Shown here: piece by piece, positions 1 through 18,076 of the stretch | How positions within the stretch are numbered: the first letter of the stretch is position 1 | Layout of the letters: each line of letters begins with the position of its first letter | Source: Cucumis sativus | Taxonomy: Eukaryota > Streptophyta > Magnoliopsida > Cucurbitales > Cucurbitaceae | Length of the DNA stretch: 64,000 nt | Direction of reading: 5' to 3' | NCBI RefSeq assembly: GCF_000004075.3 | Contig: NC_026656.2 | Coordinates: 10,230,001 to 10,294,000 of the forward strand | The notes under the pieces: generated by a model | Databases searched by the model: none | What the model saw: the letters and a program-made list of their open reading frames with translations, nothing else | Told to the model about the DNA's origin: nothing | Made by a program: the position numbers and the translations under genes

Positions 1-3000
1 TAGATGAAAGATCATACCTATTATCCTAAGTTAAACTCACTTTAGCTATTGTTCGTATATATAGAGAGATAAATATAAGTATATTAATAAAGCATCCATT
101 GTCATTTACATTCATATATTTATGTAACGTTGATATATAAATGTATGTTTCACCCCTCCAATCTTAGGCTGAACAAAGAAAAACATGTAAATTCATAGGC
201 ATGTGAATAGGATCATTAATAATGTTAGGTATAGGACCAGAAAAATACAAAGTTTTGTAGTCGACAAATATCTATCAAACATCTATTAAAACTATCATTT
301 CAAAAGTTAATGACGTAATTTCTTGTATCTTTTATTAAAAAAAATATATCTCGAACGATACCAATAAAACTTTATACTATAGTATTGTTTTTGATGAGTG
401 ATATATTAATTAATAATAGTTGAAAATGGAAATTATAACAAAATATGAGGAAATTAAAAAAATCTATAGTAAGCATATTATATTTCAAAATAGGTAGGAT
501 GTAGAAGTGGTTATGTGGTTATAGGAAAACCAATAGCTAAAAGATTTGTAATGTACATCTCAATTAGTTAAAGCCTTTTTTTTTTTTTTTTCTTAAAAGA
601 GTAGGCAATTTAATCAACTTTATTTATGCTTTCTAATTTCAAATAAACATATCCCTACGTAAGAATGATGGAGAAATAGCCATGAAAAGATTTTGTCTCT
701 TCCTCATTAATCCATGAGGTTGTGATTATTATGTGTTTAGTTTAGTCCTCCAAATTTGGAGGTAACACTTTGACGTTTTGAACTTTAGAAAATAATTTTA
801 AATAATATTGAATTCTTTCATTCATTTTGTTTAAAAAGTTTAGTTTAATTTGTATTTGATTCTTTTTTTTTTTTTATCCTTAAACCTTAAATCTTAGGTT
901 ACTTTCTAAACTTTAGGATTAATATGGTGTTTTTCTTTTTAATTTCGTAATTACCAAATAAAATTTAAATCAAATCTTTACAAATCGGATGTGAAATATA
1001 TAATTTTTATATTATGTTATAAAATGTAATACCAAATTTAAATATTTTAACATTTGTTCGTAATTTTTTAATCGTACTTTTGTTCATAACTTTTTCAAAA
1101 TTTTATTTTGATTAACGTATGAAAAGAAGATTGAACTCGACACAAAACATATTATGATCATCATCAAACTTATCAATATCACACACCTATGTTAGTATGT
1201 TAGTATGTGTTTTAATTTAAATGCATGAGTTTCACATCTAACATCAATAATTAATTTATTTGAACAAAAAGTTTTTTTTCTTCTTTCGTAACTAATTTAA
1301 AAGTTGATCAAAGGACAAAAGTAAAACAATTAAATATTGATTAATAAAATATTATAAGATGGAAAAGGTGGGGCATCAGAAATTCACCTAAAATTAAAAA
1401 GAAAAAAAAGAAGAAGAAGAAGAAGAAAATATTTAGGAAATAAAATGGGATATGATAAGTGGACCGCCGGCAACGCCATGTGCCATCTGATTATTGGCTT
1501 TCGTGGTACTGATTGTGACCGCTCCATCTCATCTGTAGTGGAGACCTTTTTTCCTGCCTGGGGACTACATGTCGTTCTCCCCCACCCGACACCCCAAGCG
1601 TCCATTCGACAACAGTTTGTACCTCTAATACTCCAACAATCCATAACCACCTCCCAGTACCCCTTCTTATTTAACCCGACCCGACCCGATCCAACCCCAT
1701 ATTTTCTTCTAAATAATATTATTGTTTTTTTTTATTATATTATCTTTAAATTCTATTATTATTATTTCTCATTTTAGATTTTTTTTTTTGTTAAATTTAG
1801 TGTGGTATTTGCATAACTTTCCTCTCTAAGTAAAGTCAAAAGGTTTAATCAAAATTAAAATAAAAGCTTCTTTCAAAAAATAAATGGCCTTTTGGTAATT
1901 AGAATAATATAATATTCTTATTTATCGTTTCTAATTTGTTAATGCAAAGATTATTATTTAAAACTAATTTTTTAAAATCCAAAAATTAAAAGTTCCACAC
2001 TATAATTCCTTTTATAAAATAAAATAGTTAACATCTCCAAATATTTTAAAGAGAAAGAGAGAGAGAGGGTCTCTTCTCCATTTTATTTTAGGTGTATGGG
2101 ATTTGATTTCACAGATTAATGATTCACAATCATGAATATAATTTTTTAAATTAAAAAAGAATGAAAGTTGAATAATTATAGTCTTAAGTACTTTGATAAT
2201 ATATCATTACTTTTAATTATTGCATTGTTATTAAGAGTTGAAAATTGTGGATTGGAAAGGAGAGGTTCAAATTTTCTCTATTACATTAAATTATGTATGT
2301 GTATCCTTTTTCAAATTAGGTAGAAACAAATAAGTTAAAGACCAAAAATTAAATGTTAATGGTATCCGTTTTTTTAATTCAAATGTAGAGATTTGAATCA
2401 CAAAACTCTTTCCAAAATAGAATTGAACATTTTTTTTGCTAATGATATCGATTTTTAAGCTTATTTCTTATTAAGAAAATTTATAGTTATTAATGTAGAG
2501 TGACTAAATAGAAAGGCTTTTTAGCCCCACAATTTTTGTAACCTACAAATATATTTCATTCAGAGCAACTTTCTTAATTTCTAAGGTTTGAGCCAAAAGC
2601 AATTACACTGTTTTTCAACAAAAATAATTTGTGCATAGAACATATATTTTTAACAAAATGTAGATGTATTCAATTAGTGTGGAATGGGAAGATTTGACAT
2701 TTTGTTAGCAATTTATCACTTCTTCGAAAAATTAAGCACCACGCCACATTTTGTTTTTTCAATTAACTGCCCTTTCCCTAATAACATCTTAAATTTTAAA
2801 AATACTCAAGTTTATTTTAATTATATACTTTTAATTGTATTTTTTTCAAAAGATCGAAAATAAAAATTATAAAATACTTTTATTTTATAGAAAAATCAAA
2901 TGTAATAAATTTAATGCTTTTAGTATATTTTTTCTAGGAAGAATAGGTCCTTTATTTCTATTTTTTTAAAAAAAATATTTTTCTTGTTTGTCAAAAGAAG
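1..3000. other. AT-rich intergenic DNA, left edge
   Basis: No gene could be supported here. The stretch is AT-rich with long A and T runs (for example the T tract near 577-590), and all open frames are short and lack family motifs. A GA-rich run lies near 2050-2070. The only compositional break is the GC-richer patch listed separately at about 1447-1690. Confidence 0.6.
1447..1690. other. GC-rich island of unknown nature
   Basis: About 240 bp are clearly GC-richer than the surrounding DNA. The patch is preceded by a GAA-rich run (about 1410-1430) and ends in CCCGACC-type repeats (about 1675-1690). Both strands carry an open frame through it (about 110 aa plus, 88 aa minus), but neither shows a recognisable domain. 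It could be a promoter or first exon of an unrecognised transcript, or a captured gene fragment. I cannot decide from sequence alone. Confidence 0.3.
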
Positions 3001-3034
3001 GAATATTTTTTTACATTGAATTCAAACTAGTAGA

Positions 3035-3135
3035 AGACGTTTGGAGCGTAAAGTGAGTTATTATAATCTATCGTTATTATAGTTTGTGGGTTATAATGGT
3101 TTGTGAATTATTATAGTTTGTTTTATCGTTTTGCA
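3035..3135. repeat. MITE-like fragment, TTATTATAGTTTG family
   Basis: The stretch opens with a GTTTGGAGCG-like block and then repeats short modules such as TTATTATAATC, TTATTATAGTTTG and GGTTATAATGG. The same modules recur at about 27.70-27.99 kb and, more loosely, at both ends of the 60.75-62.46 kb block. That fits a small non-autonomous inverted-repeat transposon family. Only one part of an element seems to be present and no target duplication was found. Confidence 0.4.
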
Positions 3136-3689
3136 GCTATGGATGAACCACTTTATCGAGAAAAGCAAAATTGATAAGGTAAGTTAAGTAAATAAAAGGG
3201 TTGGATGAATTTGGTATTTTAGTAATTATTTCCAACAAAATGATTATGTTTGCGTTCTTTCTTTTTCTTTCTCCAACAAAACCATATTCTAAACGAACAT
3301 TAATACCCAAATTACAAACAAAACTAAACAAGTTTTATCTAAAGCTAAGTTTGAGAATTAATACCACATATCAACGTAATCAAATATATATCTCGAGTTT
3401 ATATGTTATGTTAGAGTTAATATTTGTGTTTGGGATGTAAAGTTTAGTTCATAAGTACTTCACCCATTTTTTTAATTATTATTATTTCTGTTTTTAATTC
3501 CTTTTATTCAATAATTCTACGTATCTTTGTTTCAATAAAATATGAAGGCATTTTTCTCTTCTTTTTCTTTTTTAGTTTTTCACAACGTGCGATCAAATCG
3601 CCTAGTAGTTTGGTATATTGCCTAAACTGAACAACTCGTCTATTGCAAAAAAAAGAAAAAAAACAAGTTAAGAAAAGAAGACTGAGTCG

Positions 3690-4290
3690 CAAATCTTACT
3701 CTCTTTAAGACGTTTCACGACTCTGCTCAAATGTGCAAACAGAATTTCACATGCCCCGGTCTTTTCCAAGATAAAACAACCTCTAAATTTTGTTGGTATG
3801 AACTGCACTTAGAAGTACACTCGAATCTCAACACTCAATAAACACTTTTATATGCTGGATATGCAAAAAAATTAAATACAAAGAGAATTTTGGCCAAGAG
3901 AGAACTTGAGAAGAAGAATTTGTTTGTTGTGTTCAAATGAGAAAGAAAATGGGGCGCGGGCACACGCACACGCACATATATATAGTAGATGAAGAGAGAG
4001 ACACCAACTCTCACAAAATTAATGACCAAAGAAAAAACCGTCCAACGGTTATTTGTTTTTATGACGATCAAGGCAACAGTTCAACGATCAACGTTACGGT
4101 TTGTAATAATAAATTTATAGCAAAAGTATTATATTATGATTTTAATTTCTCTCCTTGCCTAACCAAACTTTTACCTATCTTCTCTCCCCTTCCAAAACCC
4201 AAGTATTCTTGGGTCCAAACTCATGAGTCAATGTATGAATTTTTAAATGGAACTTCCACGTTGAACAATGTGGAAATACATGTTTAAAAT
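3690..4290 (-). repeat. LTR-like remnant, probably antisense
   Basis: The core CTCTTTAAGACGTTTC (near 3700) is nearly repeated at about 18.58 kb (CTCTTTAAGACATTTT). Both regions continue into similar intergenic material and, in plus orientation, resemble the reverse complement of a retrotransposon LTR, including a TATATATA run near 3976-3984. No matching LTR partner or target duplication was seen next to it, so it is best read as a solo or broken LTR. The family is undetermined. Confidence 0.35.
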
Positions 4291-4849
4291 AAAATAATAA
4301 TAAATATTTGCTTATTCAAAATTTTCATTCAACCAATCTCACTTGTTATGTTAGTCACATTTCTTCAATAATTACACTTTCAATTCCTTCAAATTTAGAA
4401 GATCATCAAACAACATTCCTCTATTTTCACTCATTCTCGTGGAAAATGATTTTTTTTTTTAAATCTCCATTTTATGGAAACTTTTTTTGCTATTTATTAT
4501 TTTTGTTTGTTTTCTTTTCACCATTTAACTATATGCATATTTTACAAATTCTCTGCACATTTGATACATGAATTTAACCAAAGAAAAGTATAATAGGGTA
4601 TATGTATATATAATCGTGGCCAACAAAAAGTTAATTTCATGCATACAAAAGAAAGTTTATTAAAATGGTTATGTTGCTTAGTCATACAAAGTAAGCAGGT
4701 ATAATACATCTTTCTTGATTGTGTCGAGTAAACAATCAATTTTTTTTGGATGTTTTTGATAAATAGGTCTATTTCAATTTTGTATTTAAAGCACTTTTGC
4801 AAGCCACATTTTTTTTCTTTTTATAGTATGTTATTGATAAGGTTAGTCA

Positions 4850-5275
4850 TTGGATATGAACAACAAAGTCAGTGATTGAAGTTAGTTGTCAAAGACGATC
4901 ATTGGAGTTGGCTGCTAGATGTGACCATTAGAGGTCATCTTTGTCGTTCTTGATTGCATAAGATGAATGTTGGTATTGATTGTTAAGGGTGGTTGGTCAT
5001 TGAAGTTGATTATCTAGGATGATTTTCATTGAAGTTTATGTAAGAGGTAGATGGTGAAGCACGAAGTTGGAGGTGGTTGTCGAAGTTGATTATCAAAGGC
5101 GATCTTAGACAAATTTTGTAGTTGTAGATGGTTGTTGGAGGAAGAAATTGGTTCGCAGAAAAACGATTTTGAAATTGGTCACAAATTTGTTGTCAAAGCC
5201 TAAAATTGGTCGTGAAGGTGGTCACCGAAGATGATTTTCGTCGGAAGTGGGCACTGGATGCTAAAATAGGTTTTA
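4850..5275. repeat. Degenerate tandem repeat, GTTGTCGAAG-type
   Basis: Short modules such as GAAGTTGATTATC, GTTGTCGAAG, GGTGGTCACCG and CATTGAAGTT follow each other with variable spacing. The stretch is GT-rich on the plus strand and contains no sustained open frame. It looks like an old, diverged array of an 18-30 bp GTYG-rich unit. Unit length and copy number cannot be fixed by eye. Confidence 0.45.
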
Positions 5276-6059
5276 AAATACTTTATCTAATAACACAAAT
5301 TTTAGCTACCTTTAAAACTTATTTTTCTTTTTATATATGAACCTGTCGGGTTTGAGATAATTTATAGTCGCTTGCAAAAATTTCCACTAAATAAAATATA
5401 TTTTTAACAAAAACGTAGTCAGCGATAAGTTCGGGATCGAACCAAAGCAACCTCGTTAAAGTTAATTTGTGTAAAATGTTAAGAACTATAAAGGGTGGGA
5501 TCTGATTCAAATGCAAGAAAAGGAATTCTAAATTAAAGATTCTAAATTAAAGGAAGTCAGCAACAAAACCATTAAAGATTCAGCATAGAATTCAATAAAA
5601 AAAAAAAAAGCGTAAGACTCAACAACAAATTCATGAACTCTCAAGATAATCAATCCTAAATCTCTATTCCCAAAAGAGACTAACCTTTAATGGAACAATG
5701 TGGAAAGGAAATAGAAAAGAGGGTTTAGGAAAGAAAAAAAATTCCCATATCTTTATAGTTTCTAATTGATTTAAGAAAAATGGTGGGGGTGATATTGCAA
5801 AATAAAATTGATCTCACACTGATATTAATGTACTTTCTTTCCTTTTTCTGTTAATCAAATTTGTATCGTTGCCTCTTCTTTTAGAATTTGGGGGGAAATA
5901 TGCTAATGGCTAAGTCTTGCGTGATTGTTTGTTTCTAAGCTTGTTTCCATTAGTGTCTAGTTTTCGTCCTTGGGACTTATTTGTTTGACATGAGATTAAA
6001 ACGTTAGTTCAAATTGAATGAAGGAGAAAGAAATTAATATTGGGATAATTAAAAAGAAT

Positions 6060-6105
6060 TGAGTAGAGAGTTGAGAGTTGAGAGTTGAGAGAGAGAGAAG
6101 AGGAA
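6060..6105. repeat. Microsatellite GAGAGTT / GA
   Basis: Three to four tandem copies of a 7-bp unit (GAGAGTT, GAGTTGA phase) run into a GA dinucleotide tract. It lies in the 3' flank of the NDR kinase gene. Confidence 0.8.
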
Positions 6106-6521
6106 GAAGAAGACAAAAAAGATTAGAATGTGTTAATATGAATCTAAAATTTCCATGATATGTAAAATGATACAAAACTATCAACAACAGAGTAAGTTAA
6201 TTACAAGAACGCAGTAATGCTAGGAATTGAACAAAGGAAACATTGCAACTTGCAACAAAGAGGGGTTGGAAAATAAATAAGAGGAAAGGAAAAGAATAAG
6301 AAGTCACCAAGTTTTTGAGTTTGGAAAGGAACAACTCTATACCTCCATGGAAATATTTTACAGAGACCAATATTAGGAAACAGATGATCCAAAGAGCCAA
6401 TGTTTGATTTGTCTTTAATTAGGCCTTTGCCCTCTAATAAACCCCTTCTTCCACTCCAAAATTCACCCAAATATCCAAACTAGCAGTTAAACAAAAGGGT
6501 AGTACTCACCACCAAAAAGTA

Positions 6522-12254
<5,733 letters not shown>

Positions 12255-13535
12255 TATATCATACAATTAATATGCTAAGTTCTAAACCACACTTCCCAAT
12301 GTTCATTTTAATTCAACAATTATACATGACATAGTTCACCCAGTACGTAGTGTTACAGCAAATATGCATATACAGAGCAGCAAGTCTCTAGTATGTTAGA
12401 TAATGTGATTTCCTGCATGAAGAAAAATAACTAACAATGAGAGAGTGGATAAATAATATTCAAAAGAAAATAATTTAAATTAACATAGCGTTGAAATAAA
12501 AATAATAAAATGATACAATGTCTTTTTAGTTAATAAAACATAAACCATTGTTTCCATGAGTCTGTAATAGTGAAGGCATTGATAAATTAATAAACTTGTC
12601 AAAGCCTCCAAGTTTTCTGGTAAGCAGTTTCCAACAACTTGACGTTACAAACAGACACACTTCCTTCAGCCAGAAAACTTCAGATTCAGAAAGAAGTGAT
12701 CTCATATATCAACCGAGCTCCGGTTTGTGTCAGAAACTCGGAGTATAAGTAAAACAAAAACCTCCCTTAAAAGTTAGTGAACAAAATTTCAATGCTGTAA
12801 AAGTATTTCCGGACATAGAAGCGACCAGCAACAAAAATGATACTTGAGCGACTATACACTGCACCAAATTTCTGACCGGTCAGATGGCCAATCCAGAACA
12901 CCCAGTTTACTAAAATTCATCCAAATTTGTTAAAAGAGAGTTCCTTGGTGCGTTCTTCTGGCTATCACTTGTCAGATTATTATTGATTAGTTGTCACAAT
13001 TATATTTGTTCATTTTAGTCTTTCCAATTCTAAAAAAAAACACGACGCACAAACATTCATTTTATCGAAATTTCAAATTTCGTAACGACCGAGTCAAACT
13101 ACCCTCCAAAAACCACACCCTCTACTTTATAACCAGGAAAAAAAAAAGTAACCACCAAATCCTCCCGCAAATTCCGATTAACAAAAATATCGAAGAAACA
13201 GAATACATAAACCACCAACCACCAAACAAGAGAACATCCACAAAGAAGCAAAAAGGAAAAAAAAAAACCATCGTGTAATAAAGCATTTCAATCCACATTC
13301 TCCACAAAATTTGACAAAAATAAATTAAAAAAAAAAAACCAAACCAGATCAATCAGCTCAAATTAAAAGAAAAAAAAAAAAGCGAGACCCGCAGAAGACA
13401 CATCCAAACCCATAGATCGGATAATGAAGCAAACAAGTATATAAGTGAAAAGAAAGAAAGGAAATCAGAGATTGAAGGAGAATTAGAGACGAAAAAGAAA
13501 AGCAGAAAGCAAAAAAAAAAAGAAAAAGAGAGTAC

Positions 13536-13690
13536 CGTACAAGCTGTGTGAGAAGAAAGAGGAGCAAAGCAATGAGAAACCCTAGAGAAGAGATAGAGGA
13601 AATGTAGGGACGTAGGTTTCGGTTGAAGAAGAAGAAGAGGAAGAAGAAGAAGAAGCAGTGAAGAAGAGGAACACTCTGTCTTCATGATTC
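13536..13690 (-). other. Probable 5' UTR exon of the NDR kinase gene
   Basis: On the minus strand the region reads as a CT-rich leader (repeated CTTCTTCTT) ending at a GTACGG or GTACTC donor near 13540-13535. That would leave an intron of about 1.3 kb before the coding exon at 12254. CT-rich leaders followed by a long first intron are common in plant genes. The transcription start is not determined, and the coordinates are approximate. Confidence 0.45.
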
Positions 13691-15200
13691 GGATGCCCCA
13701 TTTTTTTTCTTCTCCTTTTCTTTCTTTCTTCTTTTAGTTTAGTTTTTTTTTTTTTTTTTTTACTTTGGTTGGGTGTTTGAAAAATATAAATATAAAAAGA
13801 AAAAAGAAAAAAGAAAAAAGAAAAAAAAAGGAAGAAAGAGTGAATAAGTGCTTTTGTAAACGCGTAGACTTGGGTGCTTCACTTTCATTTTGCTGTTTGG
13901 CATTACATTTCCCACTCATCCAAATCTCAACTTCTCTCTCATTTAATTAATTACCTTCTTTATTTTCTTCAATTATCCCCCCTTAATCCAATTCCAAACA
14001 AATTATATATTTATATATATATACTTTACAAAATATACCAACAAAACTTTATTGTAATTTTTGCCGTCTATTATCACTAATATTTAATTAATACTCTAAA
14101 TCTTATAAATATTTATAACTATCAATTTTTTAAAAAAATTAAACTAATGTTTAGTCCATAAATTATTGAAAGTTCACTTTATATTAAGTATGGAGTTTCG
14201 TGGACTTGCGAGGAGACTAGACAATTCTCTAAACCTCACACCTTACCTTCGTTTTAAATTTTCTTAAACATTCATTTTGTTTTAAAATTCGAGGTCACGT
14301 TTTAAATAATAATAAAAAATAAAAAACTTACTTTTAAAAAAATCGATTAATAATTCAAATTTTCATGAGGCATTTATCGATATAGCAAAGAAAATTTAAA
14401 CTATTTACAAACTATACTAAAATCATTAAATTAGAGTTTATTTCGATTTTTTTTTATATATGTTTGGTGGTTTTTTTTACTATTTATGATACCTTTTTTA
14501 CGTGAAAACTTTGACAGATGAAATAAACAAGAAAATTAAATAAAATTGTTTTCAAACGAAAACTTAAAATTTGGAATTTGTGTTTTATTTAGTTCCTATG
14601 TTTTTAGAATTACAAATATTAGTCTCTTAATTTTTACGATTTTAAAAAATATGACTTTTCAATTTTGAACTTTTATTATGCGTAAAATTGAAATTAATTG
14701 AGATCTAAATTGTGAAATAAAATTTAAAAAAGTTTAATTTGCTAATTACTTAAGTGAAAATTGCAAAAAAGGAGACGAAATATTTGGAAACAATCTGTAC
14801 TAATTTATTTGTTATTGCAAATCTTTCTAATAATGTCTAATAATTTATGGTCCATTACACAATCATCGTTCCTATCCTTAATTTTCATAAGCATTAAATC
14901 ACACATATTGTTTTTTATGTTAAAAATATGTTGCTTTATAACTAATACATTGTTGTGTATTTTATAATTAATATTTTAACAATCAATTTATAACCTAAAT
15001 TGTCTATTTGTTAACTCAATATTAAAACAAGGAAACTTAATTTTTAAATGTGAATTAAAATTCAAACAATTTTCCAAATAAAGAACAATTACACTTAATA
15101 AATTATAATTTAAAAATATATATGAAGTAAAAAAATAATGATATATTTTGACTTTAGGAGAGAATAAAAGAAAAAGAAATAAAATGAAGGATATAATAAG
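13691..15200. other. AT-rich intergenic DNA
   Basis: Upstream flank of the NDR kinase gene. It opens with an A/T homopolymer block (13720-13840, AAAAAG-type repeats) and then becomes uniform AT-rich sequence. Short open frames exist but show no family motifs. I see no RNA gene or intact mobile element. Confidence 0.6.
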
Positions 15201-15344
15201 ATGGGACAGTTGGATAATGCAAAGCATATTCAAAGCCATGACGTCCGCCGGAGATGCAGCGGCCGTGCTGTCGATTCAACTACCGCCTCTCTCCGCCGTC
15301 ACCTCCACTTACCTCTATTAATTAATCTAATCTTACTTACTTAA
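15201..15344 (+). other. GC-rich island with two overlapping small ORFs
   Basis: A sharply GC-rich patch (about 15238-15315, rich in GCCG and CTCCGCCG) lies in very AT-rich DNA. One frame from 15201 to 15344 encodes 47 aa, with the arginine-rich core DVRRRCSGRAV. A second frame from 15238 to 15321 encodes 27 aa, starting MTSAGDAAAVLS. Neither matches a peptide family I recognise. It could be a short-peptide gene, a lost exon or a transposon-carried fragment. It is recorded because composition and open frame coincide, not because function is known. Confidence 0.25.
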
Positions 15345-15850
15345 TTTTTTCTTATACTATAATACTTAATTTAATTTTCAATTTTAATCCCCACATGTAG
15401 GAGAGGACCCAAAAAATAATAATAATCATAATAATAATGATACATCAATTTTTTATTTATGAAAATTGAAATATTTTGTATGATAATTAATAAAATTTTC
15501 TACGTTAAATTTTAAAAATTAAATACCAAATTAAGAATTATATAATAGATTACCAGTTTTGATTAAATTAATTTTTAGTTTTCTTTTTCACCTTTTCGGT
15601 TATTTTTGTGATAAAAATATGTACTGTAGAGAATCTAAGTTTCGAATAGTATATGTTTATTTTAGCCAAATAAAAAAATATTGTACTTATTTTTTGTGTG
15701 TAAAAGATATCACATATAAAATTAATAACAATTTCAATTAAACGAGATATAAAGTTAGTCTTTTAACTTTAGAAAAATAAACTTTTGGAGGGGTTTAATA
15801 TTATAATATACTTAAATCAATATCAAGTTATATACGAGAGTCTTTTCAAA
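15345..15850. other. AT-rich spacer
   Basis: No gene or clear repeat. There is a short AATAATAAT run near 15415-15440. Confidence 0.6.
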
Positions 15851-16632
15851 AATATAATTTACCTTCTATAGAACAATTTTAAAAACGAAAAAAAAGCTCA
15901 CAGGTCCACAATAGAAAATATAAAAATGTTTGGTTGGCATCAAACACCTAATATATTTGAGAAATAATCGTGTAAATAGTATCAACACGATCATGTAGTT
16001 TTTTTAATAATGGGAAAAATACTTCAAGTCTAAACAATCGTTTGACCACGCAAAATGATCGTATTAACTATAGTAAATGATCGTTTAAATCATATTCACA
16101 CGCTTGTGTAGTTCTTTTTCAACAATGGAAAAATGACTTCAAATCTAAAGGATCGTGTTGACCATGCTAAACGATCGTGTTGACTATGTAAGTGATTGTT
16201 TAGATCATATCCACACGATTGTATAGTTCTTTTTAAATGATTGAAAAATGGCTTTAAATCTAAATGATTGTGTAGACTAAGTAAGCAATTGTTTATATCG
16301 CATCAAAGTGATATTTGAATGATATTGATATTCAGGAAAAAGAGTTGGATGATATTGATATTCTGAAAAGGGAGTTGGAAGAAAGAAATAGAAGATGAAG
16401 AAAGAAAGAAAAAGAAGATGAATAAAAATATAATAAAGAAAATCTGGAAGAGAGTTGAAGAAATCTGTAAGAATAAATAAATAAATAGCAAAGAAGAAAG
16501 GGAAAGAGAAGTGACGAATCGTACACAACACGCGAAAAGCAAATTTGAAATTTATGAAAATATTTTACCAGATTCATGTGCTTTTACTTTTTGTTAAATA
16601 TGCCGTAAATATTTTGATATTTTGTTTTATTT
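15851..16632 (+). mobile_element. Undescribed TIR element family, copy A
   Basis: The right end (16606-16632) is the reverse complement of a motif very close to the left terminus of copy B and contains CAAAATATTTA-like sequence. The left end begins AATATAA at 15851 but seems to have lost about 15 bp before the shared block CTATAGAACAATTTTAAAAA. Inside are about 2.8 tandem units of 113-115 bp (roughly 15964-16300) built on ATCGTTTA and CACGAT motifs. A purine-rich tract (about 16370-16500) and a tail containing AAATTTGAAATTTATGAAAA follow. No protein is encoded; it is non-autonomous. Confidence 0.5.
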
Positions 16633-16763
16633 ATGAAAATTAACTAAAATGAAACTGTGAACTATTACATTTTTTTTTTAATGATATTTTTATTGATGTT
16701 AAATTGACAACAGAGAACAAATTTTGATTGATATGTATAGTATTTTTAATGAATATTTTAAAA

Positions 16764-17807
16764 AATATAACAAAACGGCAAAATATTTACACAACATAGA
16801 ACCATTTCAAAAATGAAAAAATCATACACGCTCATAATGGAAAATATAAAAAATGCTTCGTAATCTTACAAACTCGTAACAAAGCACATAATATGTTTGG
16901 AAAACAAGCGCGTAATATATGTGGGAAACGATAGTTTAGATTTGGTTATTCTTTTCTACACGATTGTTTAGATTTGATCGTATCTAAACCTAAACTATTT
17001 TTTTCACGATCATTTGTACATGATTGTTTAGATTTGTGACATTATCGTTTAGATTTAATCATTTAAATTTGGGTAGCCAAATCTTGACGATTTTTTTCAA
17101 GATTCTTTGCTATTTAGATTTTTCACAAGATTATTTGGTGTTTAAATTTGGATAGTCAAATCTCAACGATTTTTTTTTCAAAAAAAATTGGTACACGTTC
17201 GTTTAGATTTGGTACAGGATCATTTATATTTGGGAAACGATCGTTTAGATTTGGAAAACCATCGTTTAGATTTGACTATTTTTGGTACACGATTGTTTAC
17301 ATTTGTCAATCCAATATTCCAACGATTTATTTTCACGATCTTTTATATTTCGTACACGATCTTAAACAACCAAATAATCGTTTGAATTTTTTTAAAAAAA
17401 ATTGCAGAATGAGAGAAAAAGACGATAAAAAAAAAACAACCGAATAAAAATTTGGATTTTTTTTTAAAAAAATGCTAGAAAGAGAGAAAAAAATGATGAA
17501 AAGAAAAGAAAATTTGCATAAGAAAGAATATGGAAAGGATGGACAAACGAAAATATTTTTTAGAAAATGCAAAAGAAGAGAAAAGACGATGAAAAGAGAA
17601 AAATTTTGGAGAAGAAGAAAAAATGATGATGGAAATATAAAAAAATTGCAATGGAGGAAAAGAAAAAAACCGCACCAATGAAGAAAAGATAAGAGAGATG
17701 ATGATAAGAAAGAGTAAACCTAAATTTTTTTTATAAAAAATAGTCAGTTTCATAGACTTTTTCATTTTGTTACACAAATCATAAATATTTTGTCGACTCG
17801 TTATATT
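16764..17807 (+). mobile_element. Undescribed TIR element family, copy B (best ends)
   Basis: Terminal inverted repeats of 26 bp at 16764-16789 and 17782-17807 match at 22 of 26 positions; both arms begin AATATAAC and end CAAAATATTTA. Next inside is the subterminal block ACATAGAACCATTTCAAAAA shared with copies A and C. The centre (about 16925-17390) is an array of roughly 20-25 bp units of the type GATCGTTTAGATTTGG, including the palindrome AAACGATCGTTT near 17224. A purine-rich tract spans about 17405-17690. There is no transposase. Superfamily and target duplication are not clear from the flanks. Confidence 0.55.
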
Positions 17808-18076
17808 TATGAAAATTTTCTTACATTCAAAGTATGACTTTTTTTCTTAGATTCAAAGTATGACTTTCAAATGGGCGTAGATATTTCTAACATTAATTTA
17901 TGAAACCAAAACAATTTCGCCATCATGTGTCAACAAAAGTTTAGAAAATTATATGACATTTATTAAAATATGTGGATATATATTATTAATATTTTTGTTT
18001 CATTGTGTTGGAACTTGCACATGAGATTACAGTTATATAGGTGCTAGAAGTAACAATTAGACGTTTGGAAGTTCGA

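Noticed and set aside
4856-5275. Possible gene with glycine/valine-rich repeats.
   Set aside because: No sustained frame; the sequence is a degenerate short tandem repeat.
13353-13685. Long minus-strand frame of 110 codons rich in Leu, Ser and Phe.
   Set aside because: It is the CT-rich 5' leader of the NDR kinase gene read through; low complexity and no family resemblance.
17148-17447. A 99-codon plus-strand frame with repeated RFG/SFRF motifs, looking like a repeat protein or peptide precursor.
   Set aside because: It is the direct translation of the GATCGTTTAGATTTG array in copy B; the frame is not kept in copies A or C and there is no signal peptide.
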